NCBI GenBank assembly: GCA_023253615.1
Contig: JALRFZ010000527.1
Location: 1 to 6,047, forward strand
Reading direction: 5' to 3'
DNA: 6,047 nt
Source of the DNA: Verrucomicrobiales bacterium
GTDB lineage: Bacteria; Verrucomicrobiota; Verrucomicrobiia; Verrucomicrobiales; DEV007
The position numbers were made by a program, and so were the translations under genes. Within the stretch, counting starts at the first letter, position 1. Each line of letters begins with the position of its first letter. The notes under the pieces are model-generated. The model was not told where the DNA came from, did no database searches, and saw only the letters and a list, made by a program, of their open reading frames with translations. Shown here piece by piece: positions 5,679 through 6,047 of this stretch.

Positions 5679-6047
5679 GGCGTTCGCGATGGGACGCACT
5701 CCTGCCACCCGGTTCCCGGTATTCGCGGCCCTGCTTTCGGCCGCGGTGGTTCGCTCATTCCTTGTCGCCGCGCAGGTGGATTTCGAGAAAGAAGTCCGTC
5801 CCATCCTCGCGGAAAAATGCACCCTCTGCCACGGTCCCGACGAAGCGAAGGGCGGCCTGCGGCTGACGGGGATCGAGCCGGCCACGAAGGTCCTCGAGTC
5901 GGGTCATCGCGGCATCGTGCCGGGCGAGCCGGAACATTCCGAGGTGATCGCCCGCGTCCAGTCGAGCGATCCCGACCACCAGATGCCGCCGCCCGGAAAA
6001 GGCGAGCCTCTCACGACCGCGGAACAGGCGACGATCGAACGCTGGAT
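5677..6047 (+). CDS. Second PSCyt1 cytochrome c domain protein, N-terminal part (truncated by right window edge)
   Basis: The window holds 123 codons and two further bases of a gene that continues to the right. Residues 6-32 look like a Sec signal peptide: a charged GRTPATR, then the hydrophobic FPVFAALLSAAVV and FLVAA, with the mature protein starting near QVDFEKEVRPIL. The PSCyt1 haem motif CTLCH is at 48-52, followed by GPDEAKGGLRL, and the likely axial Met103 lies in HQMPPPGKG. This is the same module as at the start of the 803-residue protein, with the typical spacing between CxxCH and MPP, so the two are paralogues in this region. DUF1549 and DUF1553 domains most likely follow outside the window, but PSCyt1 also occurs in other architectures. 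The ATG at 5677 is taken as the start; the in-frame ATG at 5689 gives a more standard signal peptide and fits the promoter candidate better. The frame remains open upstream, so a GTG at 5662 cannot be excluded. Confidence 0.88.
   Translation, partial: MAFAMGRTPATRFPVFAALLSAAVVRSFLVAAQVDFEKEVRPILAEKCTLCHGPDEAKGGLRLTGIEPATKVLESGHRGIVPGEPEHSEVIARVQSSDPDHQMPPPGKGEPLTTAEQATIERW

Overview
The window is GC-rich, densely coding bacterial DNA. It most likely comes from the Planctomycetota/Verrucomicrobiota group, and I lean towards Verrucomicrobiota. The evidence is the gene content: two proteins that open with a planctomycete-type cytochrome c module (PSCyt1), one continuing into DUF1549 and DUF1553; a DUF1501 protein with a Tat signal; and a secreted PQQ-type beta-propeller with the 'DWPSWRGP' opening typical of these phyla. 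Most genes also lack a clear Shine-Dalgarno sequence, which is common in these phyla. The taxon is inferred, because the window contains no rRNA or other marker gene.

Layout from left to right. Positions 1-552 (minus) hold the first 184 codons of a DUF1501 gene that runs off the left edge. Positions 553-705 are an intergenic stretch with a short GGAGT-type tandem repeat touching the DUF1501 start codon and a 70-base near-perfect inverted repeat. Positions 706-3117 (minus) hold an 803-residue secreted cytochrome c/DUF1549/DUF1553 protein with an extra beta-sandwich-like insertion. Positions 3118-3263 are a divergent spacer. Positions 3264-4217 (plus) hold a membrane-anchored protein of 317 residues built from two copies of a BON/OmpA-associated type module. 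Positions 4218-4270 are a convergent gap with two competing hairpins. Positions 4271-5539 (minus) hold the secreted beta-propeller. Positions 5540-5676 are a divergent spacer full of short palindromes. From 5677 to the right edge (plus) is the N-terminal part of a second PSCyt1 protein.

The genes probably work outside the cytoplasm. The large cytochrome-domain protein and the DUF1501 protein lie in the same direction, in the order usually seen for this pair, and are probably co-transcribed. In these phyla the pair is recurrent and amplified, its biochemical role is not established, and it is often discussed in connection with degradation of complex carbohydrates. The beta-propeller and the second PSCyt1 gene are divergently arranged and may share a control region. 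The BON-like gene lies between these groups on the opposite strand and may be unrelated to them.

I see no mobile element, CRISPR array, tRNA or rRNA, and nothing that compels the claim of a new biological system. The points most worth a second look are the intergenic inverted repeat, the domain inserted in DUF1553, the duplicated architecture of the BON-like protein, and -10-like elements placed almost on top of the start codons of both cytochrome genes.
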